20,454 nucleotides of DNA from Miltoncostaeales bacterium. Lineage in GTDB: Bacteria; Actinomycetota; Thermoleophilia; Miltoncostaeales; Miltoncostaeaceae. The notes under the pieces were generated by a model. That model did no database searches. It saw nothing but the letters and a program-made list of their open reading frames with translations, and had not been told where the DNA came from. Shown one piece after another: positions 1 through 6,465 of this stretch. A program made the position numbers and the translations under genes. Every line of letters starts with the position of its first letter. Within the stretch, counting starts at the first letter, position 1. The DNA lies in assembly GCA_030829765.1 (NCBI GenBank), contig JAUROO010000122.1:1-20454 (forward strand), read 5' to 3'.

Positions 1-209
1 ACCGCGTGCACGACCCCGGCACCGTCGGAGCCCGGCGTGAGGGGCAGTGGCACCTTCGCGACGCCCTTGCGCACGAAGACATCGCGGCGGTTGAGCGCAG
101 CGGCCCGCAGGGCGACGACGACCTCGCCGGGGCCGGGCTGCGGGTCGGGGACCTCCTCGAGCACCAGGACCTCCGGGCCGCCGGGCTCGTGCATGCGGAT
201 CGCCTTCAA
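1..209 (-). CDS. Quinone oxidoreductase / zinc-type alcohol dehydrogenase family, N-terminus only (runs off left edge)
   Basis: Only the first 69 residues are in the window. They read as the GroES-like N-terminal domain of the medium-chain dehydrogenase/reductase superfamily: KAIRMHEPGGPEVL, then PQPGPGEVVV, AAALNRRDVFVRKG and TPGSDGAGVV. The AALNRRD and PGSDGAG signatures are typical of NADPH:quinone reductase-like members. Those proteins reduce quinones or enals with NADPH and usually lack catalytic zinc, but the deciding residues lie beyond the window. The start is TTG at 209, chosen because a perfect AGGAGG lies 8 nt upstream and KAIRMHEPGG is the usual family N-terminus. The gene follows the glucosaminidase-like gene by 57 nt on the same strand and may be cotranscribed with it. 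The substrate cannot be told. Confidence 0.85.
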   Translation of the reverse strand, partial: MKAIRMHEPGGPEVLVLEEVPDPQPGPGEVVVALRAAALNRRDVFVRKGVAKVPLPLTPGSDGAGVVHA

Positions 210-217
210 AGCCAGTT

Positions 218-223
218 CCTCCT
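218..223 (-). promoter_or_regulatory. Shine-Dalgarno AGGAGG fixing the TTG start at 209
   Basis: The minus strand reads AGGAGG, then 8 nt, then TTG. It is one of the best ribosome binding sites in the window and decides a non-ATG start. The gene therefore looks leadered, unlike the unit-leading genes nearby. Confidence 0.7.
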
Positions 224-266
224 GTGGGCGTCGGTGGTGGGTGAGGTTACCCGTACGCCGTGGAGG

Positions 267-1385
267 TCAGCCGGATGGGCGTGTGGCGTCAAGCATCGGG
301 GCGATCGCCACGTCGACGCCATCGCGGCGCCAGGTGACCGTGGTGGCGCCGGTCGCCCGCCCGATCGGCTGTCCGGCGGTGACGGCGAGGCCCTCATTGA
401 TGCCGGGCTCATAGGAGGCCAGCGGGCTCATGCCGATCACGTCACGGTCCGTTCCCTGAACCCAGAACCCGATGCCAGCGGACGCGTCATCGGGGGTGGC
501 CCGGCGGAGCGTGCCGGTGATCGGTGCCACCACGAGGGCACCGGGGGCCGAGGTGATCGTGCTGAGGCCCTGCCCGCTGGGCGCATGACCCACGGGCGAT
601 CCCTCCGGCGGGGCAATGGGGAAGGCGAAGCCGGGCAGCACCGCGGGTGCGCCGGTGCGCGGGTCGGCGCCATCGGATGGCCCGGCTCCGGTGGCGGCCG
701 GCGGCCTGCCGCCCCACATCACCACGACGCCCGGGCCGTCGGTGGGCGTGACTGCGGGGATGACCGCGGGGACCGGGGCCGCGCCGGGGGTGGCCGGCGC
801 CGCGGTGGCACCGGCGGGCGCGCACGCGGGCAGCGCATCCTGCGCCGATGCCTGCACGGGGCGACCGGGGTCGCCTCCGAGCGTGGTGAAGAAGGCCGAC
901 ACGCCTGACGGCCATGCGCCGTTCAGCCCGCCGGGGTCGTTCGCGGCGCCGACGGGCGCCCACCGCGCACCGATCTGCGGGATCGTGACGAGGCCATCGC
1001 TCGAATAACGCGCGAGCGTGCGCGCGGCCATCGCGATGGCATCCGACTCATCATCGAACGCGATGCCCGGCCCGAGACCGAACGGATTGCGGACCGCCTG
1101 GGCGGGCCCGTAGGTCTCGAGCATGGTCTCGTGCGCCGCGATGGCGACCAGGGCCCGCGGGTCGATGTCGTTCGCGAGGCCCTCCCGCACGAAGGCGGCT
1201 CCGTCGCCGGCCAGCGGGCTGCCGGCCGCGGCCAGCTGCGCGTCGAGTGCACGTGCGTCGGCCTGCCCCGTGCATCGAAGGGAATCCGACCACGTACCGG
1301 CCGACCCGCCGGCGGCGGCGACCAGGACGATTCCCGCCGCCACGATGGCGGCCCCGGTGATGCGGGCAGGGTGGAGGAGCATCAT
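267..1385 (-). CDS. Secreted or membrane-anchored glucosaminidase/lysozyme-like protein with a degenerate M23-like C-terminal domain
   Basis: This is a 372-residue protein starting MMLLHPARITGAA. A basic N-terminus and a ~20-residue hydrophobic stretch form a signal peptide or anchor, so it acts outside the membrane. Next comes an endo-beta-N-acetylglucosaminidase-like (lysozyme-fold) region: DIDPRALVAIAAHETMLETYG, with a glutamate in the expected catalytic place, then NPFGLGPG, IGARWAPVGAANDP and GVSAFFTTLGGDP. An Ala/Pro/Gly-rich linker follows. The C-terminus (GALVVAPITGTL ... AVTAGQPIGRATGATTVTW) follows the M23/LytM beta pattern. The zinc ligands are absent: the HLH position reads VTW, and no HxxxD is seen. 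The likely role is cell-wall cleavage or binding. I prefer ATG 1385 over an upstream GTG at 1409 because a TATGGT box lies 8 nt before 1385. A divergent partner starts at 1439. Confidence 0.7.
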   Translation of the reverse strand: MMLLHPARITGAAIVAAGIVLVAAAGGSAGTWSDSLRCTGQADARALDAQLAAAGSPLAGDGAAFVREGLANDIDPRALVAIAAHETMLETYGPAQAVRNPFGLGPGIAFDDESDAIAMAARTLARYSSDGLVTIPQIGARWAPVGAANDPGGLNGAWPSGVSAFFTTLGGDPGRPVQASAQDALPACAPAGATAAPATPGAAPVPAVIPAVTPTDGPGVVVMWGGRPPAATGAGPSDGADPRTGAPAVLPGFAFPIAPPEGSPVGHAPSGQGLSTITSAPGALVVAPITGTLRRATPDDASAGIGFWVQGTDRDVIGMSPLASYEPGINEGLAVTAGQPIGRATGATTVTWRRDGVDVAIAPMLDATRPSG

Positions 1386-1393
1386 GCGCCGCC

Positions 1394-1399
1394 ACCATA
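1394..1399 (-). promoter_or_regulatory. Probable -10 box (TATGGT) for the glucosaminidase-like gene
   Basis: The minus strand reads TATGGT, then 8 nt, then ATG at 1385. TANNNT at this distance is the actinobacterial leaderless pattern, and the same spacing recurs at seven other genes here. No clear -35 is visible. Confidence 0.45.
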
Positions 1400-1426
1400 G
1401 CCGCGTCACCCGGCGCCGTCACCGGA

Positions 1427-1432
1427 TAGCGT
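1427..1432 (+). promoter_or_regulatory. Probable -10 box (TAGCGT) for the 61-residue membrane protein
   Basis: TAGCGT lies 6 nt before GTG 1439. It is back to back with the opposite-strand -10 at 1394-1399, so the two polymerase footprints would overlap. Confidence 0.4.
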
Positions 1433-1438
1433 GGCGGC

Positions 1439-1624
1439 GTGTCATCCCCGGGATCCCCAACGCGCGCGGTGGCCATCGCACTGATCGTGCTGACCGCGCT
1501 GGCCTTCATCGGCGTGCTGGTCGGGCTCGCGATCGGTCAGGTGGCCGTCGCCGGGGCATCGGGCCTCGTGCTCGTGCTGCTCTGGTTCGTGCTGCGCGCC
1601 ATCCAGAAGCGCGGTGACGCCTAG
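1439..1624 (+). CDS. Small two-helix membrane protein of unknown function
   Basis: This is a 61-residue protein with a short polar N-terminus (SSPGSPTR) and two hydrophobic segments at about residues 10-31 and 36-53. Between them lies only a small turn (IGQVAV), so it would be a helical hairpin. The C-terminus is basic (RAIQKRGDA), which by the positive-inside rule suggests it lies in the cytoplasm. I recognise no family. The GTG start is supported by TAGCGT 6 nt upstream. The gene converges on the VKOR gene, and the two stops share the tetranucleotide CTAG at 1621-1624. Its place next to an exported cell-wall protein and a thiol-oxidation pair hints at an envelope role but does not establish one. 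The reading frame is clean, but for so short a gene expression is unproven. Confidence 0.6.
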   Translation: MSSPGSPTRAVAIALIVLTALAFIGVLVGLAIGQVAVAGASGLVLVLLWFVLRAIQKRGDA

Positions 1625-1998
1625 GTCGTGAGGTCGCCTGCGCGCACGACGCGCGCGACGGCCACGGCGAGGGCCAGCAGCATGACGACGAGGCTTGCCA
1701 TGCACCACGGGCAGAGGGCCTCGATCAGGAAGAGCTCGGCGTACAGCAGCCAGAGCGAGAACAGCACCCCGCCCACGGACGTGACGAGTCCGAGGAGTCG
1801 ACCCCAGAAGCCCGGGATCAGGGCTGACGCCAGCATGAGGGCGTATGTGATGAACCCGAGGTACGACAGCGACACCCCGAAGATCTGGGCGTACTCGGAG
1901 TTCTGCACGGTCGCGCAGCCGCCTCCGATGACGCATGCCGGGGAGCCGCCGGTCAGGCGTTCCCACGAGAGATAGCCGGTGATCCCCAGCCCGAGCAC
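1621..1998 (-). CDS. Vitamin K epoxide reductase (VKOR) family membrane protein
   Basis: It is a polytopic membrane protein with the four VKOR cysteines. Counting from GTG 1998, C22 and C28 form the loop pair in ACVIGGGCATV, and C96/C99 form the CPWC active site in a late transmembrane helix. SEYAQIFGVSLSYLGF matches the conserved loop and helix after the first cysteine pair. Bacterial VKOR re-oxidises a DsbA-like partner and passes electrons to quinone. The DsbA-like gene immediately upstream is the obvious partner. The GTG at 1998 has no ribosome binding site and cuts into the first helix. In-frame codons upstream (ALRTAHGVLAV) would complete that helix. A CTG at 2046, overlapping the partner's TGA and with GAGG 7 nt before it, may be the true start. 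The family call is firm and the start is not. Confidence 0.85.
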   Translation of the reverse strand: MLGLGITGYLSWERLTGGSPACVIGGGCATVQNSEYAQIFGVSLSYLGFITYALMLASALIPGFWGRLLGLVTSVGGVLFSLWLLYAELFLIEALCPWCMASLVVMLLALAVAVARVVRAGDLTT

Positions 1999-2042
1999 GG
2001 CGAGGACGCCATGCGCGGTGCGCAGGGCACCCGCGCTGGGGT

Positions 2043-2735
2043 TCAGCGGACCGCCTCGATCGCTGCGAGCACCTCGTCGGAACCCTTGGCGCCGGCGATG
2101 ACCTGCTTGCCGCCCGGACCGGTGATGATGAACGTGGGCGTGGCATTCACCCCGTTGGCGGTGGCCCGGTCGGCGACGGCGAACAATTCATCCCCCGATG
2201 CGTCGCCCGAGCGCGCCGCGTTCCACGCCGCGACGTCGAGGCCCGGGGTGCTGCCGGCGATGCCGGTCAGGAGGTCCTCCGTGACCCACCCCTTGTTCTC
2301 CTCGCCCTGGTTGGCGTAGAGGATCTCGGTGAAGGCGAAGCCGCGGTCCTGCTCGGCCGCCGCCGCGATGGCGATGGCGGCGGTGGAGGAGTCAGGGCCG
2401 AGGAACGTGAGCGGCTCGATGATGAGGCGCGCCGTGCCGTCCTTGACCGGACCCGTGATCACAGCCGGGATGATGTCCTCGCTGGCCGACTTGCACACCG
2501 GGCATTGCGGGTCGATGAACTCCCGGACCGTCACCGGTGCACCGGCCTTCCCGATGGCGAAGCCGGCCTGGGGGGCCCCCTTGGTCAGGGTCACCACGGC
2601 ATCGGCCCCGCGGATCTCGGAGGCCGTGGGCTCGGAGGATGAATCGCCGCCCGAGACGCTCACGACGATGAGCGCGACCACGATGGCGACGACCGCCACC
2701 ACCGCCCCACCGATCAACCAGCCATTACGTGACAC
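2043..2735 (-). CDS. DsbA-like thioredoxin-fold thiol oxidoreductase, membrane anchored
   Basis: This is a 230-residue protein. It has one N-terminal membrane anchor at residues ~7-28, a Ser/Gly-rich linker, then a DsbA-type thioredoxin fold. The active site is CPVC at C78-C81 in FIDPQCPVCK. The cis-proline loop is GVNATPTF with P200. The helical insertion between them is as in MdbA/DsbA proteins. The domain faces the outside and probably introduces disulfides into exported proteins, with the downstream VKOR as oxidant. Start is GTG 2735, with GGGGAG 7 nt upstream. It follows rnhA by 63 nt on the same strand. The stop overlaps a possible CTG start of VKOR, which would suit coupled synthesis of the pair. 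No other acceptor of its electrons is visible in the window. Confidence 0.88.
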   Translation of the reverse strand: MSRNGWLIGGAVVAVVAIVVALIVVSVSGGDSSSEPTASEIRGADAVVTLTKGAPQAGFAIGKAGAPVTVREFIDPQCPVCKSASEDIIPAVITGPVKDGTARLIIEPLTFLGPDSSTAAIAIAAAAEQDRGFAFTEILYANQGEENKGWVTEDLLTGIAGSTPGLDVAAWNAARSGDASGDELFAVADRATANGVNATPTFIITGPGGKQVIAGAKGSDEVLAAIEAVR

Positions 2736-2763
2736 GCGCGTACTCCCCGGAATCGCCTCGGTT

Positions 2764-2779
2764 GCCCGCTTCCGCGGGC
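2764..2779. other. Short GC hairpin between rnhA and the DsbA-like gene
   Basis: GCCCGC and GCGGGC flank a TTCC loop, giving a 6-bp stem with a four-base loop. It lies 19 nt after the rnhA stop on the minus strand. There is no T tract on either side, so an intrinsic terminator is not supported. It could stabilise or pause the rnhA-DsbA-VKOR transcript. Confidence 0.3.
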
Positions 2780-2798
2780 GCCGCCATCATCTCATGAA

Positions 2799-3335
2799 TC
2801 AGGACAGGTCGAAGTCCATCTGTCCTGTCGCGCCCGGGCCATCGATCCTGTCCATGGGCGCCTCGGTGGCCGTGGCCGTCGCGGCGGCGTCCTGTGCCAG
2901 CCGATCCGCGCGCTCATTGAGGTCATGGCCGGCGTGCCCGCGCACCAGGGTGGGCGATACCGAGTGGTGCCGGGTGATCTGCACCAGGAGCCGTTCCCAC
3001 AGGTCGCGGTTGGCGACGGGCTTCTTCCCCGAGGTACGCCACCCGCGGCGCTGCCATCCGCCCAGCCAGTCGTCGGTGATCGCCTTCGCGAGGTACGACG
3101 AATCGGTGACCAGCTCCACGGCAGAGCGCTCGGGGGCGGCGGCAAGGCCCTCAATCGCCGCCATGAGTTCCATCCGGTTGTTGGTACTGGGCGCCTCGGC
3201 GCCGGTGAGCACCAGCTCCGAACCGTCGGGCGCGATGACGATGGCCGCCCAGCCCCCGCGGGACGCGTCGGTGCCGTTGCCTGAGCATGCGCCGTCGGTG
3301 ACGACGCGCGTGGAGGGTGGGTGGCGATGTGGCAT
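2799..3335 (-). CDS. rnhA: Ribonuclease HI
   Basis: This 178-residue protein has the complete type 1 RNase H active site. D14 is in VVTDGACSGN, E56 in NNRMELMAA, D78 in LVTDSSYL and D144 in NERADRLA. H134 lies in the flexible loop VRGHAGHD. It cuts the RNA strand of RNA-DNA hybrids (R-loops, Okazaki primers) using two metal ions. The RNase H fold ends near residue 150. A ~28-residue acidic, Ala/Thr-rich tail follows with no recognised domain. Start is ATG 3335, supported by TATGCT 8 nt upstream and by the conserved first strand beginning at residue 9. It is divergent from the A24 gene across 76 nt and leads the DsbA-like and VKOR genes. Confidence 0.95.
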   Translation of the reverse strand: MPHRHPPSTRVVTDGACSGNGTDASRGGWAAIVIAPDGSELVLTGAEAPSTNNRMELMAAIEGLAAAPERSAVELVTDSSYLAKAITDDWLGGWQRRGWRTSGKKPVANRDLWERLLVQITRHHSVSPTLVRGHAGHDLNERADRLAQDAAATATATEAPMDRIDGPGATGQMDFDLS

Positions 3336-3343
3336 GGGCGGTC

Positions 3344-3349
3344 AGCATA
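3344..3349 (-). promoter_or_regulatory. Probable -10 box (TATGCT) for rnhA
   Basis: The minus strand reads TATGCT, 8 nt, then the rnhA ATG at 3335, again giving a leaderless geometry. The identical hexamer precedes aroC and pyrG. Confidence 0.5.
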
Positions 3350-3372
3350 GATGCGCCTTCCGCCGGACCCGG

Positions 3373-3386
3373 GCACCCCCGGGTGC
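3373..3386. repeat. Inverted repeat between the rnhA and A24 promoters
   Basis: GCACCC and GGGTGC arms are separated by two bases, a perfect 6-bp dyad. It lies between the two divergent -10 boxes, near where both -35 regions would fall, so it could be an operator. In DNA this GC-rich such dyads also arise by chance. Confidence 0.25.
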
Positions 3387-3398
3387 GGCGTTGCGGCC

Positions 3399-3404
3399 TA
3401 CGGT
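3399..3404 (+). promoter_or_regulatory. Probable -10 box (TACGGT) for the A24 peptidase gene
   Basis: TACGGT lies 7 nt before GTG 3412. It selects that start inside a much longer open frame. Confidence 0.4.
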
Positions 3405-3411
3405 CGCCGGG

Positions 3412-4020
3412 GTGGAGACGATCATCCTCCTTGCCGCTCTGGTGCCGGTTGTGGTGAGCGACCTGCGCGCGCGGATCATCCCCGACGTGATCGTGGTTCC
3501 CGCCGCCGTGGCCGTGGCGGCGGTCGCCATCGCCGTGGGTCGTCCGTGGTGGGGCCCGCCCGCCGCAGCCGCGCTGGTGGGCGGCGTGGTGCTCGTGCCG
3601 GCGCTCGCACGCCCTGAGGGAATGGGCATGGGGGATGTGAAGCTCGCCGCCCTCATCGGTGCCGCCCTCGGTCCTGCACAGGGCCTCGCGGCCCTGCTCA
3701 CCGGGCTGCTCGTCGCCGCCACGTGGGGTGCTGCCATCGCGCGGGCACGCGCGGTACGGACCTCGACCGTTGCGTTACCGCTCGCGCCATTCCTGGCGGC
3801 AGGCGTCCTGGTGGTGGTCGGTCCGGGCGCGTTCCTACACTCGGCGCATGGAGCAGGCCCTGGTAACCACCCTCCGGCCGGTGCGGCCCTACGACCTGCG
3901 ACTGTCGGCGAGAGGGACGGCCGGGGGCACCCGCAGGTGGCAGGGGGCCGTGCTGGCCCTCGCGCTCGCGACCCCGGAGGGCCCCGCGCGCGCGGCGGTA
4001 CGCCAGCGCCACGATGGTGA
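3412..4020 (+). CDS. A24-family (prepilin peptidase / TadV-type) membrane aspartyl protease
   Basis: The reading frame gives 202 residues, hydrophobic through residue ~140. Both A24 catalytic aspartates are present: D17 in VVVSDLRARIIPD, and D75 in the GxGD motif GMGMGDVKLA. The N-terminal methylase domain of PilD/ComC is absent, so it resembles the short stand-alone peptidases. Such enzymes cleave type IV prepilin-like leader peptides at the membrane. No pilin or secretion genes are in the window. The start is GTG 3412, supported by TACGGT 7 nt upstream and by the helix beginning ETIILLAALV. From residue ~146 the frame runs 173 nt into the glycosylase gene. That 57-residue Gly/Pro/Arg-rich tail looks like translated antiphase glycosylase sequence, not part of the fold. 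Confidence 0.8.
   Translation: METIILLAALVPVVVSDLRARIIPDVIVVPAAVAVAAVAIAVGRPWWGPPAAAALVGGVVLVPALARPEGMGMGDVKLAALIGAALGPAQGLAALLTGLLVAATWGAAIARARAVRTSTVALPLAPFLAAGVLVVVGPGAFLHSAHGAGPGNHPPAGAALRPATVGERDGRGHPQVAGGRAGPRARDPGGPRARGGTPAPRW
3836..3841 (+). promoter_or_regulatory. Probable -10 box (TACACT) for the AlkA-like gene, inside the A24 frame
   Basis: TACACT lies 6 nt before ATG 3848 and within the coding frame of the preceding gene. This suggests the glycosylase has its own leaderless promoter. Confidence 0.4.
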
Positions 4021-4726
4021 CCTCGAGGTGGCGGTCCGCGCGACGGATCCGGCCCCGGCCCTGGACGCCCTGCGATTCGCCCTTGCGGTGGATGTCGATC
4101 ACGCCCCCTTCCTGCGAATGGCACGCCGCGACCCGCGCATGGCGACGGTGGGCGTGCGGCGCAACGGGTACCGACCCGCTCGTCGCGGGTCTGTGGCGCA
4201 GTCCGTGATTGCTGCGGCCTGCGGGCAGTTGGTGACCGGGGGCGAGGCGGCGCGGATGGAGCGCGCCATCGTCGCGATGGCCTCGCCGCGGATGGATGAC
4301 GGCCTCTCCCTGCCGCCGACGTCGGAGGCCCTGGCCGGGCTCGCACCCGCGCGGGCGGCATCCTGTGGCCTCGCCGCGCGCCGCGCCGGCGCCATGGTGC
4401 GCCTGGCCCGGGGCATGGACCTCGAGCGCCTGCATTCGGCATCCACGGACCGGATGACCGCCCGGCTGGTGCGGGAGCCCTGGCTCGGCCCCTGGAGCGC
4501 GGGGATAGTGGGCACCTATGGCCTCGGGCGCCTGGACGCTCCCATGATCGGCGACCTCGGCCTCATGCGCATCGTGGCAGCGGAGACCGGGCGCTGGCCG
4601 GAGCCCCACGAGACACGCGCTCTCGTGGAGCGTTACGGGGAATGGAGCGGGCTCGCGAGCGCCTACCTGCTGATGCACCCGCTCGCCCGCGTGGTGCGCC
4701 CGGCCCATGCCCACCACGCTGCCTGA
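3848..4726 (+). CDS. DNA-3-methyladenine glycosylase, AlkA-like (HhH-GPD superfamily)
   Basis: It is a 292-residue protein. The N-terminal region (VTTLRPVRPYDLRLSARG) matches the AlkA N-terminal beta domain. A central segment has AACGQLVTGGEAARM in the position of the usual helix-GQQ motif. The helix-hairpin-helix lies at about residues 206-230 (REPWLGPWSAGIVGTYGLGR), followed by the catalytic aspartate D236 in PMIGDLGLM. The lysine of the OGG1/EndoIII bifunctional type is absent, so a monofunctional glycosylase is expected. It would excise alkylated purines to start base-excision repair in the cytoplasm. Start ATG 3848 is supported by TACACT 6 nt upstream and by the domain start. It overlaps the A24 frame by 173 nt. 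The substrate range cannot be read from sequence. Confidence 0.85.
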   Translation: MEQALVTTLRPVRPYDLRLSARGTAGGTRRWQGAVLALALATPEGPARAAVRQRHDGDLEVAVRATDPAPALDALRFALAVDVDHAPFLRMARRDPRMATVGVRRNGYRPARRGSVAQSVIAAACGQLVTGGEAARMERAIVAMASPRMDDGLSLPPTSEALAGLAPARAASCGLAARRAGAMVRLARGMDLERLHSASTDRMTARLVREPWLGPWSAGIVGTYGLGRLDAPMIGDLGLMRIVAAETGRWPEPHETRALVERYGEWSGLASAYLLMHPLARVVRPAHAHHAA

Positions 4727-4756
4727 GTCCCCGGCAGGCGACGGGGGCCGGGCCGG

Positions 4757-4762
4757 TATGCT
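4757..4762 (+). promoter_or_regulatory. Probable -10 box (TATGCT) for the aroC operon
   Basis: TATGCT lies 9 nt before the aroC ATG, in the 45-nt gap after the glycosylase gene. It is the only promoter-like site I see for the nine-gene run 4772-13406. No convincing -35 is present. Confidence 0.45.
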
Positions 4763-4771
4763 GCCCGCCGC

Positions 4772-5932
4772 ATGGCCTTGACCTACCGAACAGCCGGCGA
4801 GTCGCACGGTCCGGCCCTCACCACGATCATCGAGGGCCTGCCCGCCGGCCTGCCGTTGTCCCCCGATGACATCGACGCCGACCTGGCGCGTCGCCAACTG
4901 GGCTACGGGCGCGGGGGCCGCCAGAAGATCGAGACCGATCGCGTGCAGGTGACGGCGGGCATCCGGCATGGGCGCACGCTGGGCAGCCCGGTGGCGTTGA
5001 TGGTGATGAACCGGGACTTCGCCAACTGGTCGGAGGACCGCATGGCGATCTGGGAGCCGGCCTCGGGCGTGGACCCGATCACCCTGCCGCGGCCCGGCCA
5101 CGCAGACCTCGCGGGCATGCAGAAGTACGAGACCGACGACCTGCGCAACATCCTCGAGCGCGCGAGCGCCCGCGAGACGGCCGCCCGGGTTGCCGCGGGC
5201 GGCGTCGCCAAGGCCCTCATCCGCCGGTACGGCATGGCGGTCCGAAGCCATGTGGTGCAGGTGGGGCCCGAGCAGGCCCCCACGCGCGACGACCTGTCCC
5301 TCGCGGACTTCGACGGCGTGGATGACAGTCCCGTGCGCGCCCTCAGCGGCGAGGCATCCGACCGCATGCGGGCGGCCATCAAGGCGGCCGGACAGGACAG
5401 CGACACGCTCGGCGGCATCTTCGAGGTGTGGGTGTTCGACCCGCTTCCCGGCCTGGGGTCACACGTGAGCGGCGAGACCCGGCTGGACGGGCGGATCGGC
5501 CAGGCGATGCTGGGGATCCAGGCCATCAAGGGGGTGGAGATCGGCGCGGGCTTCGAGCTCGGCCGCATCCGGGGCAGCGCGGCGCATGACGAGATCTTCT
5601 GGACCGAGGATCGTGGATACCACCGTCGCACCAACCGCTCGGGTGGCCTGGAGGGGGGCATGACCCATGGCGCCCCACTCGTGGTCCGTGCTGCCATGAA
5701 GCCCATTGCCACCCTCAGTCGCCCGCTGGCCTCAGTGGACGTGCAGAGCAAGGAGGCCACCGCGGCGTTCAAGGAGCGCTCGGACATCTGCGCCGTGCCG
5801 GCCGCCGCCGTGATCGGCGAGGCGGTCGTCGCCTTCGTACTCGCCCAGGCGCTGGTCGAGAAGTTCGGCGGCGACTCGGTGGCCTCCCTCGATGCCGCCG
5901 TGGATCGCTACCGAGCGGTCCTGGCGCGCTAG
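4772..5932 (+). CDS. aroC: Chorismate synthase
   Basis: This is a 386-residue protein, normal for the family. GESHG is at residues 9-13. The long signature HADLAGMQKYETDD...NILERASARETAARVA covers the FMN/substrate site, and GGLEGGMTHG and RSDICAVPAAAVIGE follow toward the C-terminus. It removes phosphate from 5-enolpyruvylshikimate-3-phosphate using reduced FMN, giving chorismate for aromatic amino acids, folate and menaquinone. Start is ATG 4772 (ALTYRTAGESHG), the family N-terminus, with TATGCT 9 nt upstream. It is first in the operon. aroK starts 2 nt after its TAG. Nothing is missing from the motifs I can check. Confidence 0.97.
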   Translation: MALTYRTAGESHGPALTTIIEGLPAGLPLSPDDIDADLARRQLGYGRGGRQKIETDRVQVTAGIRHGRTLGSPVALMVMNRDFANWSEDRMAIWEPASGVDPITLPRPGHADLAGMQKYETDDLRNILERASARETAARVAAGGVAKALIRRYGMAVRSHVVQVGPEQAPTRDDLSLADFDGVDDSPVRALSGEASDRMRAAIKAAGQDSDTLGGIFEVWVFDPLPGLGSHVSGETRLDGRIGQAMLGIQAIKGVEIGAGFELGRIRGSAAHDEIFWTEDRGYHRRTNRSGGLEGGMTHGAPLVVRAAMKPIATLSRPLASVDVQSKEATAAFKERSDICAVPAAAVIGEAVVAFVLAQALVEKFGGDSVASLDAAVDRYRAVLAR

Positions 5933-5934
5933 GC

Positions 5935-6465
5935 GTGGGCATGGAGCGCTGGGTCGCGCTCGCCGGCTACATGGGAGCGGGCAAGTCGACCGTGGGCCGT
6001 CGAGCCGCCGATCTGCTGGGCGCGCAGTTCCTCGACGTGGATGATCTCGTCGAGGCGCACGCGGGGCAGTCGATCCCCGAGATCTTCGCGCAGCGCGGCG
6101 AGTTGTGGTTCCGCCGGACCGAGGAGGACCTGATCCGCGAGAACCTGGGGGCCGACCCCGGCGTGCTGGCACTCGGCGGCGGCGCCCTCGGCAGCAGGCG
6201 CACCCGTGACCTGCTGGGGCGCACCGCATGGGTGGCGTGGTTGCGCATCGACCCGGCACTGGCGTGGGATCGCGTGGGCGGCCGCCCGGGTCGCCCGCTC
6301 GCCCTCGACCGCGACCGCTTCGTCCGCCGCGCCGTGGAGCGCGAGCACGTCTACCGTGAGGCCGCCGACGTGATCCTTGACGCGGCACTGCCCCCTGATG
6401 AGGTCGCCCGCGACCTTGTCGACTGGATCGGTGGCGGCGGCCCGGATGAGGAGCGGGCGGGATGA
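5935..6465 (+). CDS. aroK: Shikimate kinase
   Basis: This 176-residue P-loop kinase has Walker A GYMGAGKST (residues 11-19) and DVDD (34-37), which binds magnesium and shikimate. It also has RGELWFRRTE with the shikimate-binding arginine near 60-61, GGGAL (81-85), and a lid with GGRPGRPLAL near 115-124. It phosphorylates shikimate at O3 with ATP. GTG 5935 lies 2 nt after the aroC stop, and an in-frame ATG at 5941 is an equally possible start. Both leave the P-loop intact, and neither has a strong Shine-Dalgarno. Its ATG-A overlap with aroB (6462-6465) indicates coupled translation. The last dozen residues are Gly/Glu-rich and probably disordered. Confidence 0.95.
   Translation: MGMERWVALAGYMGAGKSTVGRRAADLLGAQFLDVDDLVEAHAGQSIPEIFAQRGELWFRRTEEDLIRENLGADPGVLALGGGALGSRRTRDLLGRTAWVAWLRIDPALAWDRVGGRPGRPLALDRDRFVRRAVEREHVYREAADVILDAALPPDEVARDLVDWIGGGGPDEERAG

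Noticed and set aside
6..908. Long rightward open frame opposite the glucosaminidase-like gene
   Set aside because: Its product is low-complexity Gly/Arg/Ala sequence with no motif, a GC-rich shadow of the leftward genes.
1386..1409. GTG 1409 as start of the glucosaminidase-like gene
   Set aside because: It would put the TATGGT box inside the coding sequence. ATG 1385 keeps the whole signal segment and fits the leaderless spacing. It is not fully excluded.
2764..2779. Intrinsic terminator after rnhA
   Set aside because: There is a hairpin but no T run on either strand.
2329..3411. Upstream extension of the A24 peptidase frame by 361 codons
   Set aside because: It is antisense to rnhA and the DsbA-like gene, and GTG 3412 has its own -10 box and the family N-terminus.
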